Below are positions 32,344 through 40,683 of a DNA stretch of 64,000 nt, piece by piece. The first letter of the stretch is position 1, and every line of letters starts with the position of its first letter. This DNA is from Chloroflexi bacterium UBA6077 (lineage in GTDB: Bacteria > Chloroflexota > UBA6077), in assembly GCA_002436065.1 (NCBI GenBank), contig DIXP01000098.1:1-64000 (forward strand), written 5' to 3'. The translations under genes were made by a program, and so were the position numbers. A model generated the notes under the pieces. It worked only from the letters and a program-made list of their open reading frames with translations. It was not told the DNA's origin and ran no database searches.

Positions 32344-33744
32344 ATGGCTCAGACCAAGCCCCTGGGTATCACAGACACGGTCCTACGTGATAGCCACCAG
32401 TCACTCCTGGCAACCCGGATGAGGATCGATGATATGATTCCGGCCATGGAGCAACTGGACGCGATCGGCTATTGGTCCCTGGAAGTATGGGGCGGGGCCA
32501 CCTTCGACTCCTGCATGCGTTTCTTGAACGAGGACCCGTGGGAGCGTCTTCGCACTATGAAGAAGCGTATGCCTAAGACCAAGTTGCAGATGCTCCTGCG
32601 AGGCCAGAACGCCGTTGGGTACAGGCACTACGCCGACGATGTCATCGAGCGGTTCTGCGCCAAGTCCGTGGAAAACGGCATGGATGTCTTCCGCGTCTTC
32701 GATGCGTTGAACGATATCCGCAACATGGAAACGGCTATGAGGGCGGTGAGAAAGTACGGCGGCCACGTGCAGGCGGTCGTCTGCTACACCATGAGCCCAG
32801 TTCATAGCAACGACGGGTTCGTCCAGATGGCAAAGGAGTTGCTGCAGGTGGGCGCAGACTCCATCTGCATCAAGGACATGGCTGGCCTCATCTCTCCATC
32901 TGACACCTACGAACTGGTGTCGAAGATGAAGCAGGTTGTGGATGTGCCCATCCAGCTTCACTGCCACTACACCAGCGGCATGGCATCCATGGCTTACATG
33001 AAGGCTGCGGAGGCCGGCGTCGACGTGGTGGACTGCGCCATCTCCAGCATGTCTCTTGGCACCTCTCAGCCCCCCACCGAGACCATCGTCGCTGCCATGG
33101 CTCAGACCGACCGTGCTACCGGTCTGGACCTGGCCAAGATGTCGGCCATCGGAAAGTACTTCGCCAAGGTGCGAAAGAAGTACTCCCATCTTGAGATGAA
33201 CATGCACGGCGTCGATACCGACGTGCTGCTCTACCAGATACCCGGTGGGATGATCTCCAATATGGTCAACCAACTCAGGGATCAGGGTCAGGAGGAGAAG
33301 CTGCCCGAGGTTCTGCTGGAGGTGCCAAGGGTTCGGGCCGAGGCCGGGTATGTGCCGCTGGTCACGCCCAGCAGCCAGATCGTCGGCACCCAGGCAGCGC
33401 TGAACGTGCTCCTCGGTGAGCGGTACAAGATGGTCAGCACCGAGTTCAAGAACGTTATCGGCGGCATGTACGGGAAGACTCCGGCGCCCGTGGATCCTGC
33501 GGTCCAAAAGCTGGTTTTGGGCGATGAGCAGCCAATCACCTGCCGGCCTGCCGACCTTCTGGAACCGGAAATGGAAAAGGCGAAGGCTGAGATAGGCGAC
33601 CTCGCCAAGAGTGAAGAAGATGTCATCTCCTACGTGCTCTTCCCTCAGGTGGCCAAGGAATTCCTGGCCAAGCGCGGGAAGAAGGAAGAGGGCCTAACCG
33701 TCGATCAGTTGGCCGCCGTGGCAGCCGCTATGGGCGCCAGGTAG
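32344..33744 (+). CDS. oadA: Biotin-dependent carboxyltransferase, oxaloacetate decarboxylase alpha-like
   Basis: A 466-residue carboxyltransferase that moves CO2 from oxaloacetate (or a related acid) to biotin. The TIM barrel begins TDTVLRDSHQSLLATRM. The metal site is the Asp of VLRD plus HCHYTSGMA, and the carbamylated lysine is in SICIKDMAGL. The conserved C-terminal carboxylase domain includes NVIGGMYGKTPAPVDPA. It ends without the biotinyl domain found in Klebsiella OadA; that domain is on the next gene. ATG 32344 follows AAGGAGG. Pyruvate carboxylase subunit B is an alternative name, but the downstream Na+-pump subunit favours a decarboxylase. Confidence 0.88.
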   Translation: MAQTKPLGITDTVLRDSHQSLLATRMRIDDMIPAMEQLDAIGYWSLEVWGGATFDSCMRFLNEDPWERLRTMKKRMPKTKLQMLLRGQNAVGYRHYADDVIERFCAKSVENGMDVFRVFDALNDIRNMETAMRAVRKYGGHVQAVVCYTMSPVHSNDGFVQMAKELLQVGADSICIKDMAGLISPSDTYELVSKMKQVVDVPIQLHCHYTSGMASMAYMKAAEAGVDVVDCAISSMSLGTSQPPTETIVAAMAQTDRATGLDLAKMSAIGKYFAKVRKKYSHLEMNMHGVDTDVLLYQIPGGMISNMVNQLRDQGQEEKLPEVLLEVPRVRAEAGYVPLVTPSSQIVGTQAALNVLLGERYKMVSTEFKNVIGGMYGKTPAPVDPAVQKLVLGDEQPITCRPADLLEPEMEKAKAEIGDLAKSEEDVISYVLFPQVAKEFLAKRGKKEEGLTVDQLAAVAAAMGAR

Positions 33745-33814
33745 GCGCGGCGACCACCGCTGGCCGCCGCACAACCCTAGCAGGCAGTGTTGCCTGTGGA
33801 CTCCGTGATATCAA

Positions 33815-33840
33815 GGGGGCTCGACCTCAATCGAGCCCCC
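33815..33840 (+). promoter_or_regulatory. Hairpin just upstream of the biotin-carrier gene
   Basis: Perfect 10-bp stem GGGGGCTCGA (33815-33824) with TCGAGCCCCC (33831-33840), 6-base loop, ending ten bases before the GGGGAGG ribosome site. No T run follows, so mRNA processing, stability or translation control is more likely than termination. Confidence 0.6.
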
Positions 33841-33858
33841 CTCCGGGGAGGAACTGAG

Positions 33859-35280
33859 TTGGACTTATTGTTGGCTCTGAACGTCACGATATACGGCCTG
33901 GGCATCGTATTCCTGGCCCTGCTGGTGTTGATGTTCAGCATCATGGTGCTGACCAAGCTGTTTTCCGTCGCCACTGGGAAGGATCTGTTGAGCGGGGTCC
34001 CCGCGACAGCTGCACAGCCCGCGCCCGCCCTGCAGATGGCTGCCGCCGCGCCGGTATCTGCCTCTGCGGTTGCTGAAGCCCCCGCCCCTGTGGCAGCCCC
34101 GGCCGCTCCAGTCATCGAGACGGCGGCGCCAGCTCCAGCGTCCCAGGTGGTGGAGCAGCTGTTTGCCCCCCTGCCAGGCAAGGTGCTGTCGGTTGCCGTG
34201 AAAGTCGGAGACAAGGTCAAGGCCGGTGACGAACTATGTGTCATCGAAGCCATGAAGATGGGCAACAGCATCAAGGCCCAGAAGGGCGGTGTGGTTTCCG
34301 AGGTTTTGGTTTCGGCCGGCGATAGCGTTGCCTTCGGTACGAGTCTGGTTGTGCTGGTGGGGGAGGTCTCAACTGGCCGAGCAGCAATGCCTGCTGCCCC
34401 GGCTCCCGCCCCTAAAGCAGCGGCCGCTCCTGCTGCTGCCGCTGCCTCCGCGCTCGCTGGTTTCAAGCTCGGGGTTGCTGGCAAGCAGCACCAGGTAGAT
34501 TTGAAGAAGGGGCCCAACGGCTCCACCCAGGTTGTCATCGACGGCCAGAGCTTCAATGTTGATCTGGACAAGGCTGACAGCAGAAAGATCATCGTCAATG
34601 GCGCCGCCCACACGGTGGAGGTGAAGGACAGAGGCGCCAGCGGCGCCCTCGTCGTCGTGGACGGTGTGGCGCACAAGGTGGATATCTCCGGAGAAAAGTT
34701 CGAGGCGCCTGCCAAGGACTTCAAGATGTCCATCGGAGGGACGCAGTACCAGGCTGAGATTAAGGGCTCAGTGGTTTTCATCAATGGTTCTGCTTTCCAG
34801 GTGGAGCAGGATAAGGCTGACGCGCGGCGCTACCTGGTCAACGGCCAACCTCACACCGTTGATGTGAAGTCGGTCGTGGGCGACATCGCAACAGTGATAG
34901 TGAACGGCGTAGTACAGAAGATTCAGCTGTCGGGTCTGGCAGCCGTCGTGCCCACGGTTGCGCCGGCACCCGCTCCCGCTCCCGCTGCGCCAGCACCTGC
35001 TCCTGCAGCGCCGATTGCGGCTCCTACTCCGGCACCGGCCCCCGCTGCACCGAAGGCACCCGCCGTAAGCGAGACCATCACGGCCCCACTCCCAGGCAAG
35101 ATCATTTCGGTGGCCGTGAAGGCTGGGGACGCGGTCAACAAGGGCGACGAGTTGTGCGTCATCGAAGCTATGAAGATGGGTAACAGCATCAAGGCCCAGC
35201 GCGCTGGCACCATCGCGGACGTGCTGGTTTCTCCTGGGCAGTCCGTCGGGTTTGGTGCCCCCCTAGTGGTGGTGCAGTAG
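33859..35280 (+). CDS. Membrane-anchored biotin carrier: OadG-like anchor plus two biotinyl domains
   Basis: A 473-residue protein. Residues about 7-32 form one membrane helix (IYGLGIVFLALLVLMFSIMV) typical of the OadG gamma subunit. An Ala/Pro-rich linker leads to a first biotinyl domain with EAMKM (biotin-accepting K133). A second Ala/Pro linker follows, then two tandem beta-rich modules of about 70 residues with a V-NG-H-V pattern (about 200-345). A third Ala/Pro linker and a second biotinyl domain with EAMKM (K439) end the protein. Start TTG 33859 follows GGGGAGG; the longer frame includes the hairpin. It sits between the alpha and beta subunit genes and would carry carboxybiotin to the membrane pump. 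Two biotin sites in one carrier is unusual. Confidence 0.85.
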   Translation: MDLLLALNVTIYGLGIVFLALLVLMFSIMVLTKLFSVATGKDLLSGVPATAAQPAPALQMAAAAPVSASAVAEAPAPVAAPAAPVIETAAPAPASQVVEQLFAPLPGKVLSVAVKVGDKVKAGDELCVIEAMKMGNSIKAQKGGVVSEVLVSAGDSVAFGTSLVVLVGEVSTGRAAMPAAPAPAPKAAAAPAAAAASALAGFKLGVAGKQHQVDLKKGPNGSTQVVIDGQSFNVDLDKADSRKIIVNGAAHTVEVKDRGASGALVVVDGVAHKVDISGEKFEAPAKDFKMSIGGTQYQAEIKGSVVFINGSAFQVEQDKADARRYLVNGQPHTVDVKSVVGDIATVIVNGVVQKIQLSGLAAVVPTVAPAPAPAPAAPAPAPAAPIAAPTPAPAPAAPKAPAVSETITAPLPGKIISVAVKAGDAVNKGDELCVIEAMKMGNSIKAQRAGTIADVLVSPGQSVGFGAPLVVVQ

Positions 35281-35322
35281 GTGGTTCTGCTCATTGCCCT
35301 AAGCGCTGGAGGTAAATAGAGA

Positions 35323-36447
35323 ATGGCTGATGCGAGCTTCACGACAGAGCTGTTGAAGGGCTTCATCCAGCTCAGTTGGCAGAACCTGGTCATGATGGGA
35401 GTGGGTGGAGTCCTGATCTATCTGGCCATCGTCAAGGAGTACGAGCCTGTCCTCCTGCTGCCTATCGGAGCAGGTGCGATCCTGGCAAACATACCTGCCA
35501 ACGAGTTGATCACCCCCGAGGGGATGTTCGGCACACTGTACTCCTTCGGTATAAAGAACGAGCTGTTTCCCCTGCTGATTTTCATCGGTGTGGGGGCGAT
35601 GACTGACTTCGGACCCCTCCTCGAGCGACCATATACGGTCATTCTGGGAGCGGCAGCGCAGTTCGGCATCTTTGGGACCCTGTTGCTGGCTACGCTCTTC
35701 GGGTTCCACATCAATGAGGCCGCGTCCATCGGGATCATAGGCGCCGCCGATGGTCCCACGTCCATCTTCGTGGCCTCGGTGCTGGCTCCGAACTTGCTGG
35801 CGCCTATTACGGTGGCGGCCTACTCCTATATGTCGCTTGTTCCGATCATTCAGCCGCCTATTATGCGGATGCTGACAACGCCGGCTGAGCGGGCAATCGT
35901 GATGCCCTTCACCGACAGCAAGCCAGTGTCCAAGACGGTGAAAGTCCTATTTCCTATCGTCACCACGCTGGTCTGCGGCTTCATAGCGCCGATGTCCGCC
36001 CCACTGATAGGGATGCTGATGTTCGGCAACCTGCTGCGAGAGGCAAGGGTGGTCGAGAGACTGTCGAACACTGCCCAGAACGAGTTAATCAACATAGTGA
36101 CTATCTTTCTGGGCCTCACCATCGGGTCTACCATGGTTGGTGCGTCTTTCCTCAACTGGCAGACTGCTCTGATCATCGGAATGGGTCTGATAGCCTTTAT
36201 CCTAGACACTGCGGCGGGGCTCAGCTTCGGCAAGGTGATGTGCATCTTGACCCGCGGCAAGGTCAACCCTCTGATTGGGGCCGCAGGGATATCGGCCTTC
36301 CCGATGTCTGCCAGAGTGGTGAACAAGGTCGGGTTGGAGGCGAATCCCAATAACTACCTGATCTTCCATGCAATGGGGGCGAACACCGCGGGCCAGATCG
36401 GATCGGTCATGGCTGGTGGAGCGGTGCTGGCATTGCTCGCCCATTAG
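35323..36447 (+). CDS. oadB: Sodium-translocating decarboxylase beta subunit
   Basis: A 374-residue integral membrane protein with about nine to eleven hydrophobic segments. It decarboxylates carboxybiotin and exports Na+. The conserved signature IGIIGAADGPTSIF holds the essential aspartate (D143 here, equivalent to Klebsiella D203), and the C-terminal AGISAFPMSARV and NYLIFHAMGANTAGQIGSV regions match OadB/MmdB/GcdB. The family does not separate oxaloacetate, methylmalonyl-CoA and glutaconyl-CoA enzymes by the beta subunit; the alpha gene points to oxaloacetate. Confidence 0.93.
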   Translation: MADASFTTELLKGFIQLSWQNLVMMGVGGVLIYLAIVKEYEPVLLLPIGAGAILANIPANELITPEGMFGTLYSFGIKNELFPLLIFIGVGAMTDFGPLLERPYTVILGAAAQFGIFGTLLLATLFGFHINEAASIGIIGAADGPTSIFVASVLAPNLLAPITVAAYSYMSLVPIIQPPIMRMLTTPAERAIVMPFTDSKPVSKTVKVLFPIVTTLVCGFIAPMSAPLIGMLMFGNLLREARVVERLSNTAQNELINIVTIFLGLTIGSTMVGASFLNWQTALIIGMGLIAFILDTAAGLSFGKVMCILTRGKVNPLIGAAGISAFPMSARVVNKVGLEANPNNYLIFHAMGANTAGQIGSVMAGGAVLALLAH

Positions 36448-36472
36448 AGGCAAAAGACAGGGCGATTTGCGT

Positions 36473-36497
36473 GGGCGGGGGACTCCAAACCCCGCCC
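36473..36497 (+). terminator. GC hairpin after the decarboxylase operon
   Basis: GGGCGGGG (36473-36480) pairs with CCCCGCCC (36490-36497) over a 9-base loop. No T run follows; assigned as a terminator mainly from position. Confidence 0.5.
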
Positions 36498-36830
36498 CGC
36501 TTCCCTGGCACCCCATTCCATGGATTGGTGCGTGAGTGTTCACCCGCTGGGTGACGCTACAGGCTGGAATCCACGGATAACGGGGGCAGCTGGAGCTTTG
36601 ACACCTGCGACGCTGCCATGCTAGGATGGCTCACGGACATCGCTGGAGGTTGGGGTCGCGCTGGTACCACCCGAGTCGCGTGTTGCGCCGTCGCGGGAAC
36701 GGGTGATGCGTTTGCGGCATATTGGGGATGAGTGGAAGTGTACTTGAGTAGTGCAAGTACACATTTTTGTTCTGTGGAGGGTCGGGCTTTAGGAGAAGTG
36801 TAGAGTCTTGAGGAAAAGAGGTGACGTAGC
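36498..36830. other. Intergenic region upstream of the PIN-TRAM gene
   Basis: About 330 bases without a convincing gene. It contains the inverted repeat at 36738-36762 and a purine-rich leader (AAAAGAGGTGA) serving the ATG at 36831. Confidence 0.4.
36738..36762. repeat. Perfect 9-bp inverted repeat, operator or terminator-like
   Basis: GTGTACTTG (36738-36746), 7-base spacer, CAAGTACAC (36754-36762), followed by ATTTTTG. It could be a repressor-binding dyad about 70 bases before the PIN-TRAM start, or a weak terminator. Confidence 0.55.
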
Positions 36831-37883
36831 ATGAACATGGAGTTCGCCATCCGCGTTGTTGGTGCGGCGGCGGCGGCGGTGGCGGGTTGGCAGGCGAGCC
36901 TAATCATCACTGACAGTTCATCCAGCAATCATCTATTGTATCTTTTCACCATCGTGGCCGCCAGTTTCGGTATCGGTTTGCTAGCTACACCCTATGTGAC
37001 GATCCGCCCCTTCAACTGGGCTCGCACAAAGGTTACCAGCATGCCTGCTCAGGATGTGGTAGCAGGCGCGGTTGGGTTAGTAGGCGGTCTTCTCACTGGT
37101 GTCCTGGTATCCGTTCCCCTTTCGTTGCTGCCCTCTCATCTAGGTCGTTTTCTCCCCATGGTCGCCAGCCTCGTATTGGGGTACTTCGGCGCTACGATCA
37201 TGCTCACGCACCGACGAGAGGTGTTTCAGCTGATCGGACTGCCCAGAGAAGGCGGGCGTGGCCGTGGTGGCTCTGACCTGGCCAAGGTGCTGGTGGATAC
37301 CAGCGCCATCATCGATGGCCGTGTTGCCGATATCAGCCGCACTGGCTTCATTGCTGGCACCATGGTAATCCCTAGATTCGTCTTGGCGGAGTTGCAGCAG
37401 ATAGCCGATTCTCCAGATGCGGTCCGGCGGAACAGGGGACGGCGTGGGTTGGAGATGCTGAACAAGCTGCAGAAGGAATCCGTAGCCCCCATCGAGATTT
37501 CCGACGTAGAGGTGGAAAACGTCCCCGACGTGGATGGGAAGTTGGTCCGCCTGGCAAAGAGCGTCCGGGGCGCGATAATCACGAACGACTACAACCTGAA
37601 CAGGGTTGCCGAGCTTCAGGGAGTGAAGGTGTTGAACATCAACGAACTGGCCAACGCGGTCAAGTCGGTGGTGTTCCCTGGCGAGGAGATGGTGGTCAAG
37701 ATAATCCAGGAGGGCAAGGAGTTTGGCCAGGGGGTCGCCTACCTGGATGATGGAACAATGGTAGTGGTGGAGAACGGCCGCCGCCTCATCAACAGCGACG
37801 TGGATATCGTGGTGACCAGGGTGTTGCAGACGGTGGCTGGCCGGATGATCTTTGCCCACACCAAGGCCCCGCACCCGAACTGA
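36831..37883 (+). CDS. Membrane-anchored PIN-TRAM domain protein (YacL type)
   Basis: A 350-residue protein with four N-terminal membrane helices (residues about 5-130) and then a cytoplasmic PIN nuclease domain starting LVDTSAIIDGRVADISRTGF. PIN acidic residues also appear in FVLAELQQIADS and IITNDYNLNRVA. A TRAM RNA-binding domain at the C-terminus is EMVVKIIQEGKEFGQGVAYLDDGTMVVVENGRR. This is the order of YacL, found next to ispD/ispF or radA in many bacteria. The ispD-ispF-cysS-rlmB group follows. RNA cleavage is presumed from the family. Confidence 0.9.
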   Translation: MNMEFAIRVVGAAAAAVAGWQASLIITDSSSSNHLLYLFTIVAASFGIGLLATPYVTIRPFNWARTKVTSMPAQDVVAGAVGLVGGLLTGVLVSVPLSLLPSHLGRFLPMVASLVLGYFGATIMLTHRREVFQLIGLPREGGRGRGGSDLAKVLVDTSAIIDGRVADISRTGFIAGTMVIPRFVLAELQQIADSPDAVRRNRGRRGLEMLNKLQKESVAPIEISDVEVENVPDVDGKLVRLAKSVRGAIITNDYNLNRVAELQGVKVLNINELANAVKSVVFPGEEMVVKIIQEGKEFGQGVAYLDDGTMVVVENGRRLINSDVDIVVTRVLQTVAGRMIFAHTKAPHPN

Positions 37884-37920
37884 GATGCAGAGACCGGGGG
37901 GCGCGGAGAATGAGGGGTGC

Positions 37921-37954
37921 CCTCTCCCCGCGGGAGAGGGTCAGGGTGAGGGGA
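37921..37954. repeat. CCCTCTCCC...GGGTGAGGGG repeat, copy B
   Basis: A 34-base unit matching 16446-16479 at about 30 positions, with an internal CCCTCTCCC/GGGAGAGGG hairpin. It is in the short gap before ispD. Confidence 0.85.
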
Positions 37955-38008
37955 ACCTCTTGGTAGGCTCCCAGGTGAGCCCTCGCCCTGAGAACGATCC
38001 CTCACCCC

Positions 38009-38034
38009 GTGAACGTGCCAGAGGGCACGTTCAC
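38009..38034. repeat. Perfect 11-bp hairpin before ispD
   Basis: GTGAACGTGCC (38009-38019) pairs with GGCACGTTCAC (38024-38034) across a 4-base loop. It lies in the repeat-rich stretch 37884-38085 that separates the PIN-TRAM gene from ispD. Confidence 0.7.
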
Positions 38035-38085
38035 GCCTCTCCCACCGCGGTCGGAGACGGAGGCACGGGCTCTCGGCGTCGCGCG

Positions 38086-38751
38086 GTGGTGATCGTAGCC
38101 GCGGGGCGTGGGACCAGGATGGGCACGGACAAGGTGTGGATGCCGCTGGGCAACATGCCGGTTGTCGCGCATTCGATAGCGGCCTTCGCTGCGGTCAAGC
38201 TGGTTGACCGAATTGTGCTGGTTGTGAGTCAGGATAGGCTGGAACAGGGGCGGGGACTCATGGCGCAGCTTGGAGTCCCCGCCCTTGTCTGCGTGGGAGG
38301 CGAGCGGCGCCAGGATTCCGTCCGGAACGGCCTAGCCCTGGTGGGGGAGACGGGCGTCGTGGCCATCCACGACGGAGCGAGGCCGCTTGTGAGCCAGGCT
38401 CTGATCGAAGCGTGCTATCGCGCCGCGGCGCTGGCCGGGGCTGCTGTGGCCGCGATCCCTGTGCGCGACACGGTGAAGCGGGTTACGGCCGACGGCTGGG
38501 TCGCCGAGACGTTGGATCGGTCGTCTCTCTGGACGGTGCAGACGCCACAGCTGTTCCGGGTGGAGCTGCTTCGTCGCGCATACGATGCGCTGGACCGGGA
38601 GGTTACCGACGATGCGGCGGCTGTGGAGCTGCTGGGTCACCCGGTGAGGGTGGTCCCTGGGGACCCCCTGAACCTGAAGCTCACAACCATGGAGGATATG
38701 GTGGTGGCCAGGGCAGTGCTGGCGCAGCGAGAGGCGGGACTGGAGGTATAG
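38086..38751 (+). CDS. ispD: 2-C-methyl-D-erythritol 4-phosphate cytidylyltransferase
   Basis: The third enzyme of the MEP isoprenoid pathway, adding CMP to methylerythritol phosphate. The N-terminal nucleotide motif is IVAAGRGTRMGTDK, followed by VCVGGERRQDSVRNGL, AIHDGARPLV, DTVKRV and TPQLFR, all family marks. The start is uncertain: GTG 38086 gives 221 residues and begins four residues before the glycine-rich loop as expected, but lacks a good ribosome site. The longer open frame upstream is repeat DNA. ispF begins 1 base after the stop. Confidence 0.9.
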   Translation: MVIVAAGRGTRMGTDKVWMPLGNMPVVAHSIAAFAAVKLVDRIVLVVSQDRLEQGRGLMAQLGVPALVCVGGERRQDSVRNGLALVGETGVVAIHDGARPLVSQALIEACYRAAALAGAAVAAIPVRDTVKRVTADGWVAETLDRSSLWTVQTPQLFRVELLRRAYDALDREVTDDAAAVELLGHPVRVVPGDPLNLKLTTMEDMVVARAVLAQREAGLEV

Positions 38752-38752
38752 G

Positions 38753-39244
38753 ATGGTGCCGGAGATGCGGGTGGGTACCGGCTACGATGTCCATCGGCTC
38801 GTCGAGGGGCGGCCGCTCTTCCTGGGAGGGGTCAGGATCGAGCACGAGCGCGGGCTGGAGGGCTACTCCGATGCCGACGCTCTGCTGCACGCGGTGATGG
38901 ACGCCCTCCTGGGAGCCGCTGGGCTGGAAGACATCGGCCATCATTTCCCCCCTGGGGACGAACGCTTCAGAAACGCGTCCAGTGTGAGGTTGCTTGCGGA
39001 GGTCGGCGCGATCATAGCGAGCGACCGCTGGGCGGTGGTTAACATCGACACCACAGTCCTGGCCGAGCAGCCCAAGCTGGCGCCGCACCTTCCCGCGATG
39101 AAGAGGATAATTGGGGAGACCCTTGGTCTGGCCGAGGGGCGCATCGGACTCAAGGCGACGACCAACGAGCGGCTGGGATTCATCGGTAGGGGTGAGGGCA
39201 TCGCGGCCATCGCCGTAGCGCTTCTCGCCCGGCTAGAACAGTAG
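38753..39244 (+). CDS. ispF: 2-C-methyl-D-erythritol 2,4-cyclodiphosphate synthase
   Basis: A 163-residue IspF. The divalent-metal motif GTGYDVHRL (Asp and His), SDADALLHAVMDALLGA, the EDIGHHFPP loop, and C-terminal TTNERLGFIGRGEGIAAIAV are all present. It cyclises CDP-methylerythritol phosphate in the MEP pathway. It is translationally coupled with ispD. Confidence 0.96.
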   Translation: MVPEMRVGTGYDVHRLVEGRPLFLGGVRIEHERGLEGYSDADALLHAVMDALLGAAGLEDIGHHFPPGDERFRNASSVRLLAEVGAIIASDRWAVVNIDTTVLAEQPKLAPHLPAMKRIIGETLGLAEGRIGLKATTNERLGFIGRGEGIAAIAVALLARLEQ

Positions 39245-39261
39245 TATCTGGGAGGAACAGG

Positions 39262-40683
39262 TTGGCGCTCAGGATATTCAGCACCCTTTCCGGCAAAGAG
39301 GAGGAGTTCAAGCCCGCGAGCGACGTGGTGAAGATGTATGTCTGCGGCATGACTCCGAAATTCCATCCCCATGTGGGCCACGCCAGGCTCTTCGTCTCCA
39401 TCGACGTCCTGCGCCGATACCTCATCTATCGCGGGCACAGGGTGCATTTCGTCCAGAACTTCACCGACGTGGACGACAAGATCATCGCCCGCTCGAACAA
39501 GGAGGGTATCCCCGCGCACGAGGTGGCCCAGAAGTACACCGACTCTTACTTCGAGGTGATGGACGCTCTTGGGGTTATGCGAGCCGATGAGTATCCCAAG
39601 GCCACCCTGGTTATCCCCAGCATCATCGCTTTCATCGAGAAGCTGGTTGCTGAGGGCTACGCCTATCCCCTGGATGGTGACGTCTACTTCGAGGTGAGCA
39701 AGTTCCCGGAGTACGGGAAACTATCTCGCCGGAGCGAAGACGAGGGGGTGATGGCCGGAGCAAGGGTGGAGGTCGAGGCTGGCAAGCGAGACCCGCGCGA
39801 CTTCGCCCTATGGAAGGCAGCCAAGCCCGGAGAGCCTGCCTGGGAGAGCCCATGGGGACCAGGCCGCCCCGGCTGGCACATCGAGTGCTCGACCATGATC
39901 AACGAAACGCTCGGCGAGCAGATCGACATACATGCCGGCGGGCGCGACCTGATCTTCCCCCATCATGAGAACGAGATCGCCCAGAGCGAAGCTTTCTGCC
40001 ACTGCTCTCCATTCGCCCGCTATTGGGTGCACATAGGGCTGCTGAGCATCGGTGGTGAGAAGATGTCCCACTCCCTGAACAACTTTCTAACCATTCAGCA
40101 GCTGCTCGAGAAGTTCGAGCCCGCCGCCGTCAGGCTGTATCTCATTTCCATCCCGTACCGAATGCCGATGGCCTACAGCCAGGAGGGGGTGGAGGCCGCG
40201 ACCAAGGGATTGGCCCGCCTGCGCTCGGCTCTGGAGCTTCGGAGGGGGGCTGAGGAGCGGGCGCCCAGGCCGGAAGAGGTGGAGGCAGTCGATCGGCTGG
40301 TGGAGTCGGCCCAGAGAGCGTTTACCGATGGCATGGACGCCGACTTCAACACCGCACTCGGGCTTGCAGCCCTTTACGAGCTATCCCGTGAGATCAACCG
40401 GCTGCGCAGCCAGGAAGGCTACCCAAACGACGTCCTGACACCGGCCAGGGCGAAGCTGGTGGAGTTGGCAGGGGTGCTCGGCATCGACCTGGAGGCTCAG
40501 CGCACCGAGGAGGGACGTGCGGCAGACGCCTACGTAGACCTCCTGGTGGAGATCCGGACGAAGCTTCGGGCGGCGAAACAGTGGGCCCTGTCCGATGAGA
40601 TTCGGGATCGTCTCAAGGATCTCGGTGTTGCCCTGGAGGACTCACCCCAGGGGACCGTGTGGAAGTACAGTGAGAGGGGCTAG
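39262..40683 (+). CDS. cysS: Cysteinyl-tRNA synthetase
   Basis: A 473-residue class I synthetase. The HIGH-like motif is PHVGHAR, the KMSKS-like motif is KMSHS, and zinc ligands are in YVCGMTP, HIECSTM and FPHHENEIAQSE. The C-terminal DALR-like helical region starts near RAFTDGMDADFNTALGLA. The start is a TTG at 39262 behind GGAGGAACAGG. It overlaps rlmB by 14 bases if the GTG start there is right. The ispD-ispF-cysS-rlmB order is conserved in many bacteria. Confidence 0.96.
   Translation: MALRIFSTLSGKEEEFKPASDVVKMYVCGMTPKFHPHVGHARLFVSIDVLRRYLIYRGHRVHFVQNFTDVDDKIIARSNKEGIPAHEVAQKYTDSYFEVMDALGVMRADEYPKATLVIPSIIAFIEKLVAEGYAYPLDGDVYFEVSKFPEYGKLSRRSEDEGVMAGARVEVEAGKRDPRDFALWKAAKPGEPAWESPWGPGRPGWHIECSTMINETLGEQIDIHAGGRDLIFPHHENEIAQSEAFCHCSPFARYWVHIGLLSIGGEKMSHSLNNFLTIQQLLEKFEPAAVRLYLISIPYRMPMAYSQEGVEAATKGLARLRSALELRRGAEERAPRPEEVEAVDRLVESAQRAFTDGMDADFNTALGLAALYELSREINRLRSQEGYPNDVLTPARAKLVELAGVLGIDLEAQRTEEGRAADAYVDLLVEIRTKLRAAKQWALSDEIRDRLKDLGVALEDSPQGTVWKYSERG

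Noticed and set aside
32401..33507. 368-codon open frame antisense to oadA
   Set aside because: His/Gly/Val-rich shadow of a well-identified carboxyltransferase gene; no start signal.
37852..38085. 78-residue N-terminal extension of IspD
   Set aside because: The stretch consists of dispersed repeats and a perfect hairpin, and IspD proteins begin just before the glycine-rich loop.
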